A stretch of DNA of 64,000 nucleotides from Nesterenkonia sandarakina (GTDB lineage Bacteria > Actinomycetota > Actinomycetes > Actinomycetales > Micrococcaceae), in contig NZ_PVTY01000007.1 of NCBI RefSeq assembly GCF_003003175.1, positions 62,001 to 126,000 on the forward strand, given 5' to 3'. The position numbers were made by a program, and so were the translations under genes. The notes below the pieces were generated by a model, which saw nothing but the letters and a program-made list of their open reading frames with translations, was not told the DNA's origin and made no database searches. Positions 8,893 through 17,383 of this stretch are shown piece by piece (position 1 is the first letter of the stretch; each line of letters begins with the position of its first letter).

Positions 8893-10350
8893 GTGGCCGA
8901 TCCCATCACCGGGGACCTCTTCGCCTCCGACGACTTCGGCGACGACGCGCCCGCCTCGCCCGCCACGGGTGAGGCGGGCGCGCGTCGTCGTCATACTCCG
9001 CTGGCGGTGCGGATGCGTCCGCGCACGCTGGAGGAGATCCTCGGGCAGCAGCATCTGCTCGAGCAGGGGTCACCGCTGCGGGTCCTCGCCGAGGGGAACC
9101 GCGGCCCCGCCGGCGCGTCCTCGGTGATCCTCTACGGGCCCCCGGGCACCGGCAAGACCACACTGGCCCATGTGCTCGCCCGCGGCGCCTCGCGGAAGTT
9201 CGTGGAGCTCTCCGCCATTCGCGCCGGCGTCAAGGACGTCCGGCAGGTCATGGACCGTGCGCTGGAGGACCGGGACCTGCGCGGACAGACCACGGTGCTG
9301 TTCCTCGATGAGATCCACCGGTTCAACAAGGCCCAGCAGGACGCGCTGCTGCCAGGCGTGGAGAACGGCTGGGTGATCCTGGTCGCCGCGACCACGGAGA
9401 ACCCGTCCTTCTCGATCATTGCCCCGCTGCTCTCCCGCTCGCTCATGCTCACCCTGCGGTCGCTGACCCAGGACGACCTGTCCGGGTTGATCACCCGGGC
9501 GCTGGAGGACACTCGCGGACTGGACTCGGCCTTCGAGCTCGAGGACGTCGCCCGGGACCACATCCTGCGGATGGCCGGCGGTGACGCGCGCCGGGTGCTG
9601 ACCACCCTGGAGGCGGCCGCCGCCGTCGCCATGGGTCGCTCCCCCGCGGACGCCGCGGATGCCCCCGAGGGGGCCTCGGACGCCGCGCCGGAGGCGGCCT
9701 CCCGGGTGCTGATCACCGCTCGGGACGCGGAACAGGCGATGGACTTCGCCGTGCAGCGCTACGACCGGGACGGCGACCAGCACTATGACATCGTCTCTGC
9801 ATTCATCAAGTCGCTGCGCGGCTCGGACCCGGATGCCGCGCTGCACTATCTGGCGCGGATGGTGGTCGCCGGAGAAGACCCGCGCTTCATCGCACGCCGG
9901 CTGGTCATCGCGGCCGGTGAAGAGGTCGGCATGGCGGACCCCACTGCGCTGCAGACCGCGATGGCGGCGGCAGACGCCGTGCAGCTCATCGGCATGCCCG
10001 AGGGGCGGATCCTGCTCGCCCAGGCCACGGTGCACATCGCGACCGCGCCGAAGTCCAACGCCTCCTATAAGGCCCTCGACGCCGCGATCGCCGACGTCCG
10101 GGCGGGGAAGTCCGGCTCCGTACCGCCGCATCTGCGTGACGCGCACTACTCCGGAGCGCACCGGATGGGCCACGGCAAGGGCTACATCTACGCCCACGAC
10201 CAGCCGCATCACGTCGCCACCCAGCAGTATGTGCCCGATGAGCTGATCGGCGTGGACTACTACAAGCCCACCGGCAACGGCGCCGAACGGGCCGTCTCCG
10301 AGCGGCTGGAGAAGCTGCGCTCCATCATCCGGGGCACGGACAAGCGATGA
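8893..10350 (+). CDS. rarA: Replication-associated recombination protein A (RarA/MgsA-type AAA ATPase)
   Basis: Clamp-loader-like AAA+ ATPase acting at stalled replication forks. Of 485 residues, Walker A GPPGTGKTT is at about 82-90, Walker B is LFLDEIHRFNKAQQDALL, and the sensor region is AATTENPSFSI. The C-terminal half has the family's tetramerisation domain (QHYDIVSAFIKSLRGSDPDAALHYLARM; GEEVGMADP) and ends with HHVATQQYVPDEL. A 25-residue Ala/Pro/Asp insertion sits between the AAA+ and C-terminal domains. GTG start 8893 with AGGAGG upstream. Last gene of the hisS-aspS-rarA run, ending at a strong hairpin. Confidence 0.93.
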   Translation: MADPITGDLFASDDFGDDAPASPATGEAGARRRHTPLAVRMRPRTLEEILGQQHLLEQGSPLRVLAEGNRGPAGASSVILYGPPGTGKTTLAHVLARGASRKFVELSAIRAGVKDVRQVMDRALEDRDLRGQTTVLFLDEIHRFNKAQQDALLPGVENGWVILVAATTENPSFSIIAPLLSRSLMLTLRSLTQDDLSGLITRALEDTRGLDSAFELEDVARDHILRMAGGDARRVLTTLEAAAAVAMGRSPADAADAPEGASDAAPEAASRVLITARDAEQAMDFAVQRYDRDGDQHYDIVSAFIKSLRGSDPDAALHYLARMVVAGEDPRFIARRLVIAAGEEVGMADPTALQTAMAAADAVQLIGMPEGRILLAQATVHIATAPKSNASYKALDAAIADVRAGKSGSVPPHLRDAHYSGAHRMGHGKGYIYAHDQPHHVATQQYVPDELIGVDYYKPTGNGAERAVSERLEKLRSIIRGTDKR

Positions 10351-10442
10351 CGGGCCGGTCGTGACAGACACTGACTAGCTGGCCCGCAGCACCGACCGAA
10401 CACTCGAGCAGCGCCCGGCAGCCCAGCAGAGCCGCACACCAC

Positions 10443-10484
10443 GAAGAAGCGGCCGCCTCCCCAGAGGGAGACGGCCGCTTCTTC
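10443..10484. terminator. Bidirectional terminator between rarA and qcrB
   Basis: Stem GAAGAAGCGGCCG (10443-10455) with CGGCCGCTTCTTC (10472-10484), one mismatch, then five more pairs and a four-base loop. It lies between two convergent genes; both strands end in short T-rich arms, so it can serve both transcripts. Confidence 0.85.
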
Positions 10485-10528
10485 TGCGTTCAGACGTTCA
10501 GCGTCGAATGGTCAACGCGTCACGATGG

Positions 10529-12256
10529 TCAGTGCTTCTTGGACTCGATGGCCGCGACCGAACCGGCCGGCAGCTCGGCGGCAGTCCCGTGGTCATCGTG
10601 GGAGAGCGCCTCGAGATATTCCTCGCGGCTGACCGGGGCCACCCGGTCCTCGAAGAAGGTCCGGTTGAGCCTGACCCGCGACTTCTCCAGCAGTCCGACC
10701 TTGCCGCGAGAGTTGGGGCGGGCCGAGGTGACCTCGGGAGACTCATAGGAGACCAGCGTGTAGAGCTCGTAGTCGCTGACTCGAGTGTGCTTCTCACGGA
10801 ACTCACCGTGCGGCAGCATCTCGATGACGCCGGCCTCGTTGCCGTGCAGCACGATCTCGCGATCCTTGCGCTGCAGGGCCAGACAGATCCGCTTGGTGAT
10901 GATGAAGGTCAGGATCGGCCCGGCGAAGAACAGGACTCGGAGCCAGATGAGCACGTCGTTGAAGGACAGCGAGAAATGGGTCGCGATCAGGTCCGAGGAC
11001 GCGGCGGCCCACATCACGAAGTACCAGATCATCATGGCCATGCCGAAGGCGGTGCGTCCGGGGACGTTGCGCGGACGGTCCAGGATGTGGTGTTCCTTCT
11101 TGTCACCGGTGATCCAGGCCTCGACCCAGGGCCAGACGAACAGACCCAGCAGCAGAGCCGTGATCGGAAGGAACGTGACCAGCACCGGCGTCGCCACGCT
11201 GTTGCCGCCCCATGGCGTCGGTATGACGAACTCCAGCGGTATGTCACCGATATAGCCCGGCATCAGGCGCAGCAGTCCGTCGAACCAGCCGATGTACCAG
11301 TCCGGCTGGGTGCCGGCCTGCACCGGGGAGGGGTCATAGGGCCCGTAGTTCCACAGTGCATTGATCTGGAAGGTGCCTCCCAGCAGGGCCAGGATGCCGA
11401 AGACCACGAAGAAGAAGCCACCGGCCTTGGCCGCGTACACCGGCCCGATCGGGTAGCCGACCACGTTGCGCTCAGTGCGGCCGGGGCCGGGGTACTGGGT
11501 GTGCTTGTGGGTGACCACCATGAAGAGGTGGACCGCGATCAGGATCAGGATCACCGCAGGGATGATGAAGATGTGCAGCGAGTACAGACGCGGGATGACC
11601 TCGTCGCCGGGGAACTCTCCGCCGAAGAGGAAGAAGGAGATGTAGGTGCCGACCACCGGGATCGCCTTGAGCATGCCGTCGATGATGCGCAGGCCGTTGC
11701 CGGAGAGCACCTCATCGGGCAGCGAGTAGCCGGTGAAGCCGGCGCCGAGGCCTGCCAGCAGCAGGGTGCAGCCCACGACCCAGTTGAGTTCGCGGGGCTT
11801 GCGGAACGCGCCGGTGAAGAACACGCGCAGCATGTGGATCGCCATCGCCATGACGAACATCAGTGCACCCCAGTGGTGCAGCTGACGCATGAACAGCCCG
11901 CCGCGGACGTCGAAGGAGAGCTCGAGCGCCGTGGCGTAGGCGGTGGACATCTCCACGCCCTGCAGCGGCACATAGGAGCCGTCGTAGCGGGTGGAGGCCA
12001 TCGAGGGATCGAACCAGAAGGTCAGGAACGCCCCGGAGATGACCGTGATGACGAAGCTGTAGAGCGCGACCTCGCCGAACATAAAGGTCCAGTGGTCCGG
12101 GAAGACCTTGCGGCCGAACTCGCGGACCATGCCGGTGCCGCCCACGCGGGTGTCCACGTAGTTCGCGATCTTGCCGGTGCGGGTCGCCGGCTGGTACTGA
12201 TCCACCTCGGAGTACTGCTCCTCGGTGTACTTGGATTCTAGAGACTGAGTGCTCAT
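10529..12256 (-). CDS. qcrB: Cytochrome bc1 complex cytochrome b subunit
   Basis: Membrane subunit of menaquinol:cytochrome c reductase that carries the two b hemes and quinone sites. The 575-residue protein has eight or more membrane helices. Axial heme ligands are visible as His-x13-His (HHWGALMFVMAMAIH) and His-x14-His (HIFIIPAVILILIAVH). The actinobacterial C-terminal extension follows the core. It is the last gene of ctaE-qcrC-qcrA-qcrB, five bases after the qcrA stop. Confidence 0.95.
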   Translation of the reverse strand: MSTQSLESKYTEEQYSEVDQYQPATRTGKIANYVDTRVGGTGMVREFGRKVFPDHWTFMFGEVALYSFVITVISGAFLTFWFDPSMASTRYDGSYVPLQGVEMSTAYATALELSFDVRGGLFMRQLHHWGALMFVMAMAIHMLRVFFTGAFRKPRELNWVVGCTLLLAGLGAGFTGYSLPDEVLSGNGLRIIDGMLKAIPVVGTYISFFLFGGEFPGDEVIPRLYSLHIFIIPAVILILIAVHLFMVVTHKHTQYPGPGRTERNVVGYPIGPVYAAKAGGFFFVVFGILALLGGTFQINALWNYGPYDPSPVQAGTQPDWYIGWFDGLLRLMPGYIGDIPLEFVIPTPWGGNSVATPVLVTFLPITALLLGLFVWPWVEAWITGDKKEHHILDRPRNVPGRTAFGMAMMIWYFVMWAAASSDLIATHFSLSFNDVLIWLRVLFFAGPILTFIITKRICLALQRKDREIVLHGNEAGVIEMLPHGEFREKHTRVSDYELYTLVSYESPEVTSARPNSRGKVGLLEKSRVRLNRTFFEDRVAPVSREEYLEALSHDDHGTAAELPAGSVAAIESKKH

Positions 12257-12261
12257 GAGTT

Positions 12262-13314
12262 TTAGCCACGCTCCCAGTAGGTGGGGCCGACGGGTTCAGT
12301 GAAGTCGCTGCGAGCGATGAGGAAGCCCTCATCGTCGACCGTGATGGGCAGCTGGGGCAGCGGCCGGCCTGCCGGACCGAAGATGACCTTGAACTCCTCG
12401 GCGGCGTCGAAGGTCGACTGGTGGCAGGGACACAGCAGGTGGTGCGTGTGACGCTCGTAGAGCGCCACCGGGCAGCCGACATGCGTGCAGACCTTGGAGC
12501 AGGCGATGATGCCTTCGTACTTCCAGTCCTCGCGGCCTGGAGTCACGGGCTCGAAGTCGTCGGGGTTCATCCGGATCAGCAGGACGACGGCCTTGGCCTT
12601 CTCCGCCAGGCGATCACCGTGCCCTGAGACCTCGCGCAGCGTCTCCGGGATAGCGTGCACCGCGGAGCCGACCGTGAGGTCGGAGGCCCGGATCGGCGTG
12701 CCGGTGGGGTCGCGCACCAGGCGCACCCCTTCGGCCCAGAGCGTGTGCCGCAACCGCTCGGGTCCGAAGTCCTCGGAGCGGTCGAGATCGCGGAAGACGA
12801 CGACGGCGGGCAGCGGGGCCAGCAGTGCGGCGCCGATGAGCGTGTTGCGCAGCAGCGGGCGACGCTTGATCTGGGTCTCGTCGAGGATCTCGTTGACCGT
12901 CTGGGCAGCCTCGGCGCGGTCTTCTTCCTTGCGCAGGGGCTTGCGGTCCTCGATGACCTCGTGGTCGGGCATGAGGGCGCGGGCCCACTGGACGACGCCG
13001 AGTCCGATGCCCAGCATGGCGAAGGCCACGCCGACGCCGAGCAGGGTGTTCTGCAGCCGGAGCATCTCGAGGTCACCGGCGGTGACGCCGACGGCGAAGT
13101 AGCCGACGAAGAACATCACGGTGCCGATGATCGAGATCAGGAAGAGCGCGGAGACCTGACGCTCGGCGCGCTTGGCGGCCTTCTCGTCCGCGTCAGCCAA
13201 CCGCGGGCGGTGCGGGGGCAGGCCAGGATTGTCGATGGCATAGCCGCTCGACTTCCCGTCACCTGCTTTGATGACGGCGCCCGTGTTCGGACCGCCGTTA
13301 CCGTGCTCGCCCAT
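12262..13314 (-). CDS. qcrA: Cytochrome bc1 complex Rieske iron-sulfur subunit
   Basis: Carries the 2Fe-2S cluster that takes the first electron from menaquinol. 350 residues, with three predicted N-terminal membrane helices, as in actinobacterial QcrA, and a C-terminal Rieske fold with the cluster motifs CTHVGC and CPCHQS. Start ATG 13314 with AAGGA ten bases upstream. Placed between qcrC and qcrB in the usual actinobacterial order. Confidence 0.95.
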   Translation of the reverse strand: MGEHGNGGPNTGAVIKAGDGKSSGYAIDNPGLPPHRPRLADADEKAAKRAERQVSALFLISIIGTVMFFVGYFAVGVTAGDLEMLRLQNTLLGVGVAFAMLGIGLGVVQWARALMPDHEVIEDRKPLRKEEDRAEAAQTVNEILDETQIKRRPLLRNTLIGAALLAPLPAVVVFRDLDRSEDFGPERLRHTLWAEGVRLVRDPTGTPIRASDLTVGSAVHAIPETLREVSGHGDRLAEKAKAVVLLIRMNPDDFEPVTPGREDWKYEGIIACSKVCTHVGCPVALYERHTHHLLCPCHQSTFDAAEEFKVIFGPAGRPLPQLPITVDDEGFLIARSDFTEPVGPTYWERG

Positions 13315-13376
13315 ATGGTTCTCGTCCTTTGCTTCAGTGTTTACGTGTGCGGGTGCTTAGGTGCTGCCGGGGCCGA

Positions 13377-14174
13377 TCAGGAAGACCGTGAGGTCAGCCA
13401 GACCATCGACCCGATCAGCAGGGCCAGGCCCAGGGTCCAGATGAGCAGACCTTCCGAGACCGGTCCCAGCGAGCCCAGCGAGAACCCGCCCGGCACGCCT
13501 TGAGATTCGTTGTTCTTCAGGAAGGCGATGATGTCGCGCTTGTCCTCAGGCGGGATGTTCGAGTCGTTGAACTCGGGCATGTTCTGCGGACCGGTCAACA
13601 TGGCCGTGTAGATGTGCCGTGCCTCCACGCCGTCCAGGGCAGGCGCGTACTTGCCCTCGGTCAGCGCGCCACCGGCAGCGGCAGCGTTGTGGCACATGGC
13701 GCAGTTGATCCGGAAGAGCTCGCCGCCACGGGCGATGTTGCCCTGCTCGACGTCGAGGTACTCCTCATCGGGCACTGCGGGCCCGGAGCCCAGCGAGGCC
13801 ACGTAGGCCGAGAGCTGCATGGTCTGTTCGTCGTTGAACTGAGCCGGCTTCTTCTGCGCCTGCGGGCCGGACATCTGCATCGGCATGCGGCCGGTGCCGA
13901 CCTGGAAGTCCACGGCGGCAGCGCCGGAGCCGATCAGCGAGGGTCCGGCGTCGGAGCCCTCGGCATTGATGCCGTGGCAGGTGGCGCAGTTGGCCACGAA
14001 GAGCCGCTCGCCCTCCTCCACGTCCGAGGCGGAGTAGACATCGGCGGTGTTCGTCGCCTGGGCCTCGTTGATCGAGGTCGCCGCGGAGTAGAGCCCTCCC
14101 GTGAGCAGGAGGCCCAGGAGGAGCAGCGCCACTGCCGCTAACGGGTGGCGACGCTTCTGTGAGAGTGCCTTCAC
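13377..14174 (-). CDS. qcrC: Cytochrome bc1 complex diheme cytochrome c subunit
   Basis: Diheme cytochrome c that passes electrons from the Rieske protein directly to the aa3 oxidase in the actinobacterial supercomplex. 265 residues: N-terminal signal anchor (LAAVALLLLGLLLTGGLYS), two heme-binding motifs (CATCH, CAMCH) in two cytochrome c domains, and a C-terminal membrane helix (LLIWTLGLALLIGSMVWL). GTG start at 14174 preceded by AGGAA. No separate soluble cytochrome c gene is seen, consistent with direct transfer. Confidence 0.95.
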   Translation of the reverse strand: MKALSQKRRHPLAAVALLLLGLLLTGGLYSAATSINEAQATNTADVYSASDVEEGERLFVANCATCHGINAEGSDAGPSLIGSGAAAVDFQVGTGRMPMQMSGPQAQKKPAQFNDEQTMQLSAYVASLGSGPAVPDEEYLDVEQGNIARGGELFRINCAMCHNAAAAGGALTEGKYAPALDGVEARHIYTAMLTGPQNMPEFNDSNIPPEDKRDIIAFLKNNESQGVPGGFSLGSLGPVSEGLLIWTLGLALLIGSMVWLTSRSS

Positions 14175-14232
14175 GTGCCGGTTCCTAACTTTTCGATGCG
14201 ATTCAAGCTGGGGTGCTGCGTCGACGCGCTGA

Positions 14233-14880
14233 TCACGCGAACAGCGGCAGCAGGTAGACGATGCCGAACAGCGCGATCCACACGACGTCGACGAAGTGCC
14301 AGTAGTACGAGACGACGACGGCGGCGTGAGCTTCCTTATGGGTGAACTTCACGCTGAAGTAGGCCCGGGCGATCACGTACAGGAAGGCGATGAGCCCGCC
14401 GATCACGTGCAGCCCGTGGAAGCCGGTGGTGATGTAGAAGGCAGAGCCGAACGCATTCGAGGAGACGGTGATCCCGTGGGAGACCATCACTGCGAACTCG
14501 TAGGTCTGACCGCCGATGAAGATGGCGCCCATGATGAACGAGAGGATGTACCACTCGACCATGCCCCAGTGCTTGATCTGGAATGCGCCTCCGGTGCGGC
14601 GCGGCTGATGCCGCTCGGCAGCGAAGACACCGAACTGAGCCGTCACCGAGCTGGCGACCAGGATCACGGTGATCGTGGTGGCCAGCGGGATGTCCAGTTC
14701 ACTGGCACCCTCGGCGAACATCTCAGACTGCGTGGAACGCAGTGTGAAGAACATGGCGAACAGGCCGGCGAAGAACATGAGCTCGCTGGTGAGCCAGACC
14801 ATGGTGCCCACTGACACCATGTTCGGGCGGTTCGGCAGCGTTCGCGCCGGGGCGATTGGGGCTTGGGTTGCAGACGTCAC
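14233..14880 (-). CDS. ctaE: Cytochrome c oxidase subunit III
   Basis: Subunit III of the aa3-type oxidase. The 215-residue protein has five membrane helices, starting with MVWLTSELMFFAGLFAMFF and including WHFVDVVWIALFGIVYLL. The frame is open 13 codons further upstream, but the GTG at 14880 (VTSATQAPIAP) fits family starts and has a CATAAT element six bases before it. First gene of the ctaE-qcrCAB unit and divergent from trpD. Confidence 0.93.
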   Translation of the reverse strand: MTSATQAPIAPARTLPNRPNMVSVGTMVWLTSELMFFAGLFAMFFTLRSTQSEMFAEGASELDIPLATTITVILVASSVTAQFGVFAAERHQPRRTGGAFQIKHWGMVEWYILSFIMGAIFIGGQTYEFAVMVSHGITVSSNAFGSAFYITTGFHGLHVIGGLIAFLYVIARAYFSVKFTHKEAHAAVVVSYYWHFVDVVWIALFGIVYLLPLFA

Positions 14881-14886
14881 GCATTC

Positions 14887-14892
14887 ATTATG
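14887..14892 (-). promoter_or_regulatory. -10-like element for ctaE
   Basis: CATAAT on the minus strand, six bases before the GTG at 14880. It differs from TATAAT only in the first base. It would give a leaderless mRNA for the ctaE-qcrCAB unit. Confidence 0.45.
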
Positions 14893-15068
14893 TCCTGAAA
14901 CCCCAGCCGTTTGCGACACCGATGGCCACTGTGGCGTGGTTCCAGATCCTTGTCAGGGGGCGGATTCCGCGCCATTCCCAGGATCCGCCAAGGTGGAGCG
15001 GGTCAAAAAAGTCGACAATATTTCTACAGCGTGTCGAAATTGGACGGAGCCGGACCCGGGCGGGCCGA

Positions 15069-15074
15069 TAGTCT
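15069..15074 (+). promoter_or_regulatory. -10 element for trpD
   Basis: TAGTCT six bases before the GTG start at 15081, with no ribosome site between. The same hexamer with a seven-base gap precedes the PAC2 gene at 63420. Confidence 0.5.
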
Positions 15075-15080
15075 GGGCCT

Positions 15081-16163
15081 GTGAAACCTCCACACTCACC
15101 TGATCCACTCCCCCGCGCAGCCGCTCTGCCCTCGAGCTGGTCCGAGCTGCTGGAGAGGCTGCTCGCCGGCGATCACCTCACCGAGGCCACCTCGGCCTGG
15201 GCCATGGAGCAGCTCATGAGCGGATCGATGGGTGATGGCCAGATCGCCGCGTTCCTGGTCGCTCTGCGAGCCAAGGGCGAGGTCGCCGAGGAGCTTATAG
15301 GACTCAGCAACACCATGATGGACAGGGCGGTCCCGCTGACCATCCCCGGGCCCACCCTGGACATCGTGGGCACCGGTGGGGACATGCTGGGCACGGTGAA
15401 CATCTCCACGATGTCCTCGCTGACCGCCGTGGGCGCCGGAGCCCGGGTCGTCAAGCACGGCAACCGCGGCGCATCCACCACGGCCGGCGCCGCCGATGTG
15501 ATCGAGGCGCTCGGGGTGGATCTGAGCATGAGCACCGAGAACGTCGCCCGCGCCGCCCAGGAGGTCGGCATCACCTTCCTCTTCGCGCAGAGCTTCCATC
15601 CCTCGATGCGCCACGTCGGGCCGGTGCGCCGGCAGCTGGGCATCCGCACCGTGTTCAACTTCCTGGGCCCGCTCTCGAACCCCGCACGGGTCACCGCCCA
15701 GGCGCTGGGCTGCGCCAGCCCCACCCTGGCGCCGAAGATGGCCGAGGTGCTCGCGATGCGCGGCACCCGGGGTCTGGTGTTCCGCGGACAGGACGGGCGG
15801 GACAAGATCACCACCTCCGCGGCCACCGACATCTGGGAGGTCCGCTCCGGGGAGCTCACCCACACCACGCTGGAGCCGGAGGACGTGGGTCTCCCCCGGG
15901 TCGCGGTCGAGGATCTCCGCGGAGGCTCGGGACCTGAGAACGCGCAGATCGTGCAGCGCATGCTCTCCGGGGAGCCCGGGCCGGTCCGCGACGCCGTCGT
16001 CCTCAATGCCGCAGCCGGGCTCACCAGCCTCGATGAGCACGCTGACGGGCCGCTGGTGGACCGCCTGCGGGCCAACATGCGCCGGGCCGAGGAATCCATC
16101 GACTCCGGCGCCGCGGCGGACGTGCTGCGTCGCTGGGTGGCGTTCAGCCAGAGTGTGAGCTGA
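15081..16163 (+). CDS. trpD: Anthranilate phosphoribosyltransferase
   Basis: Transfers phosphoribose from PRPP to anthranilate, step two of tryptophan synthesis. 360 residues, with the PRPP-binding GTGGD motif (residues about 94-98), VNISTMSSL and KHGNRGASTTAGAADVIEALG, all diagnostic. It stands alone between the two oxidase/reductase units, a position found in many Micrococcaceae, rather than in a trp operon. GTG start with an immediate upstream -10 element. Its last 20 bases overlap the 3' end of def on the other strand. Confidence 0.95.
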   Translation: MKPPHSPDPLPRAAALPSSWSELLERLLAGDHLTEATSAWAMEQLMSGSMGDGQIAAFLVALRAKGEVAEELIGLSNTMMDRAVPLTIPGPTLDIVGTGGDMLGTVNISTMSSLTAVGAGARVVKHGNRGASTTAGAADVIEALGVDLSMSTENVARAAQEVGITFLFAQSFHPSMRHVGPVRRQLGIRTVFNFLGPLSNPARVTAQALGCASPTLAPKMAEVLAMRGTRGLVFRGQDGRDKITTSAATDIWEVRSGELTHTTLEPEDVGLPRVAVEDLRGGSGPENAQIVQRMLSGEPGPVRDAVVLNAAAGLTSLDEHADGPLVDRLRANMRRAEESIDSGAAADVLRRWVAFSQSVS

Positions 16164-16824
16164 CGCCCCGACCGCTCGGACCGGTCCCCTCGGGCTGGAC
16201 GTCCTGCCGCGCGCTGCCGGAATCGGACTCGTGGTCGTCTTCGGGCTCGTCATGGCCGAAGGGGTCCGGGTCGACTCCGGGCAGCCAGGTCAGCCCGGGC
16301 TGGTTCCAGCCCTCCTTCTTCACGACCTTCTTCCAGCGGCGCGCCCATCTGGGGTCCAGCCGGTTGACGTAGAGGTAGCCGTCCAGGTGGTCATACTCGT
16401 GCTGCAGGATCCGGGCGAACCAGCCGGTGGCCTCGAACTGCAGCGGCTCGCCCTCGAGGTCGAGCCCGGTGATCTCCACGTGCTCGCTGCGCTTGAGCGG
16501 ATAGTTGTACCCCGGCGCGGACAGGCACCCCTCGGACTCCTCCTCGGGATCGGCGGACTCCTTGGAGACCTTGCCGATCAGGCGCAGTCGTGGATTGATG
16601 ATCACGCCACGGGAGGGCTGGTCGCCGGAGTCGGCGAAGCTGTAGGTGAAGATGCGCAGCCCGACACCCACCTGCGGGGCGGCGAGTCCCACCCCGTGCG
16701 CGGCGTCCTGGGTCTCGACCATGTCGGCGACGAGCTCACGGATCGAGTCGTCGATGCGCTCGACCTCCTGCGCGCGTCGATGCAGGACTGGTTCACCGTA
16801 GATCGTGATGGGGCGGATCGTCAT
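16144..16824 (-). CDS. def: Peptide deformylase
   Basis: Metalloenzyme that removes the N-formyl group from new proteins. All three family motifs are present: GVGLAAPQVG, EGCLS and HEYDH. 226 residues, the last 45 or so being an acidic, glycine/serine-rich extension without family counterpart. Start ATG 16824 (MTIRPITIYG) is preferred over upstream codons because a TAGAAT element lies seven bases upstream. Converges on trpD with a 20-base coding overlap. Confidence 0.94.
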   Translation of the reverse strand: MTIRPITIYGEPVLHRRAQEVERIDDSIRELVADMVETQDAAHGVGLAAPQVGVGLRIFTYSFADSGDQPSRGVIINPRLRLIGKVSKESADPEEESEGCLSAPGYNYPLKRSEHVEITGLDLEGEPLQFEATGWFARILQHEYDHLDGYLYVNRLDPRWARRWKKVVKKEGWNQPGLTWLPGVDPDPFGHDEPEDDHESDSGSARQDVQPEGTGPSGRGVSSHSG

Positions 16825-16831
16825 AGCCAGA

Positions 16832-16837
16832 ATTCTA
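16832..16837 (-). promoter_or_regulatory. -10 element for def
   Basis: TAGAAT on the minus strand, seven bases (TCTGGCT) before the def ATG, which suggests a leaderless start. Confidence 0.55.
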
Positions 16838-16862
16838 CGCACCGCGCAGGGCACCTGGAGAC

Positions 16863-16904
16863 GAGAAAGCCCGCCGTGAGTCGATGCTCACGGCGGGCTT
16901 TCTC
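16863..16904 (-). terminator. Terminator after ctaCDF
   Basis: Perfect 18-base stem GAGAAAGCCCGCCGTGAG (16863-16880) with its complement at 16887-16904 and a six-base loop. It lies between ctaF and def, both on the minus strand, and so separates the oxidase transcript from def. Confidence 0.88.
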
Positions 16905-16981
16905 GATTCAGCTGTCACCGGTCAGGTCATGGAGCACCTGCCGGATCCGGCTCCGCGGCGTGATCGCCGCGGGAGCAGGGG

Positions 16982-17383
16982 TCAGTGCGCGTAGCGCTTG
17001 CGGTTGAACTCCAGCACCCAGCCGGTGATGAAGAACAGGCCCGGGATCAGTGCGAGGAAGAACACCCACCAGTCGATGGCCAGACCGAAGAACGCGAAGG
17101 CTGCGGAGAAGCCGAGGCCCAGCGGCCACCAGCTCCACGGAGCGAACTCGCCGTAGTTGCCGGCCATGTGCTCGATCTCGCCCTCCGGGTTGTCCCCGTC
17201 GAGCACGTCGTGGTTCTTCGCGACCATGCGCAGGTAGAACCAGAGCATGAAGGCCATGCCTGCCGTGAGCAGCAGCAGCGGGAAGCCGGCCAGGTCTGAC
17301 CAGCCGCTCCAGAAGCCGTAGATGAAGGCCACGATGAGGACGAAGATCCCCAGGCCCAGGAACAACCCGATATTTGCCTTCAT
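16982..17383 (-). CDS. ctaF: Cytochrome c oxidase subunit IV (actinobacterial type)
   Basis: Small integral membrane subunit typical of actinobacterial aa3 oxidases. 133 residues with four predicted membrane helices (NIGLFLGLGIFVLIVAFIYG; FPLLLLTAGMAFMLWFYL; then two in the C-terminal half) and the conserved stretch EFAPWSWWPL. The ATG overlaps the ctaD stop by one base (TGATG), indicating coupled translation. Last gene of ctaC-ctaD-ctaF. Confidence 0.93.
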   Translation of the reverse strand: MKANIGLFLGLGIFVLIVAFIYGFWSGWSDLAGFPLLLLTAGMAFMLWFYLRMVAKNHDVLDGDNPEGEIEHMAGNYGEFAPWSWWPLGLGFSAAFAFFGLAIDWWVFFLALIPGLFFITGWVLEFNRKRYAH

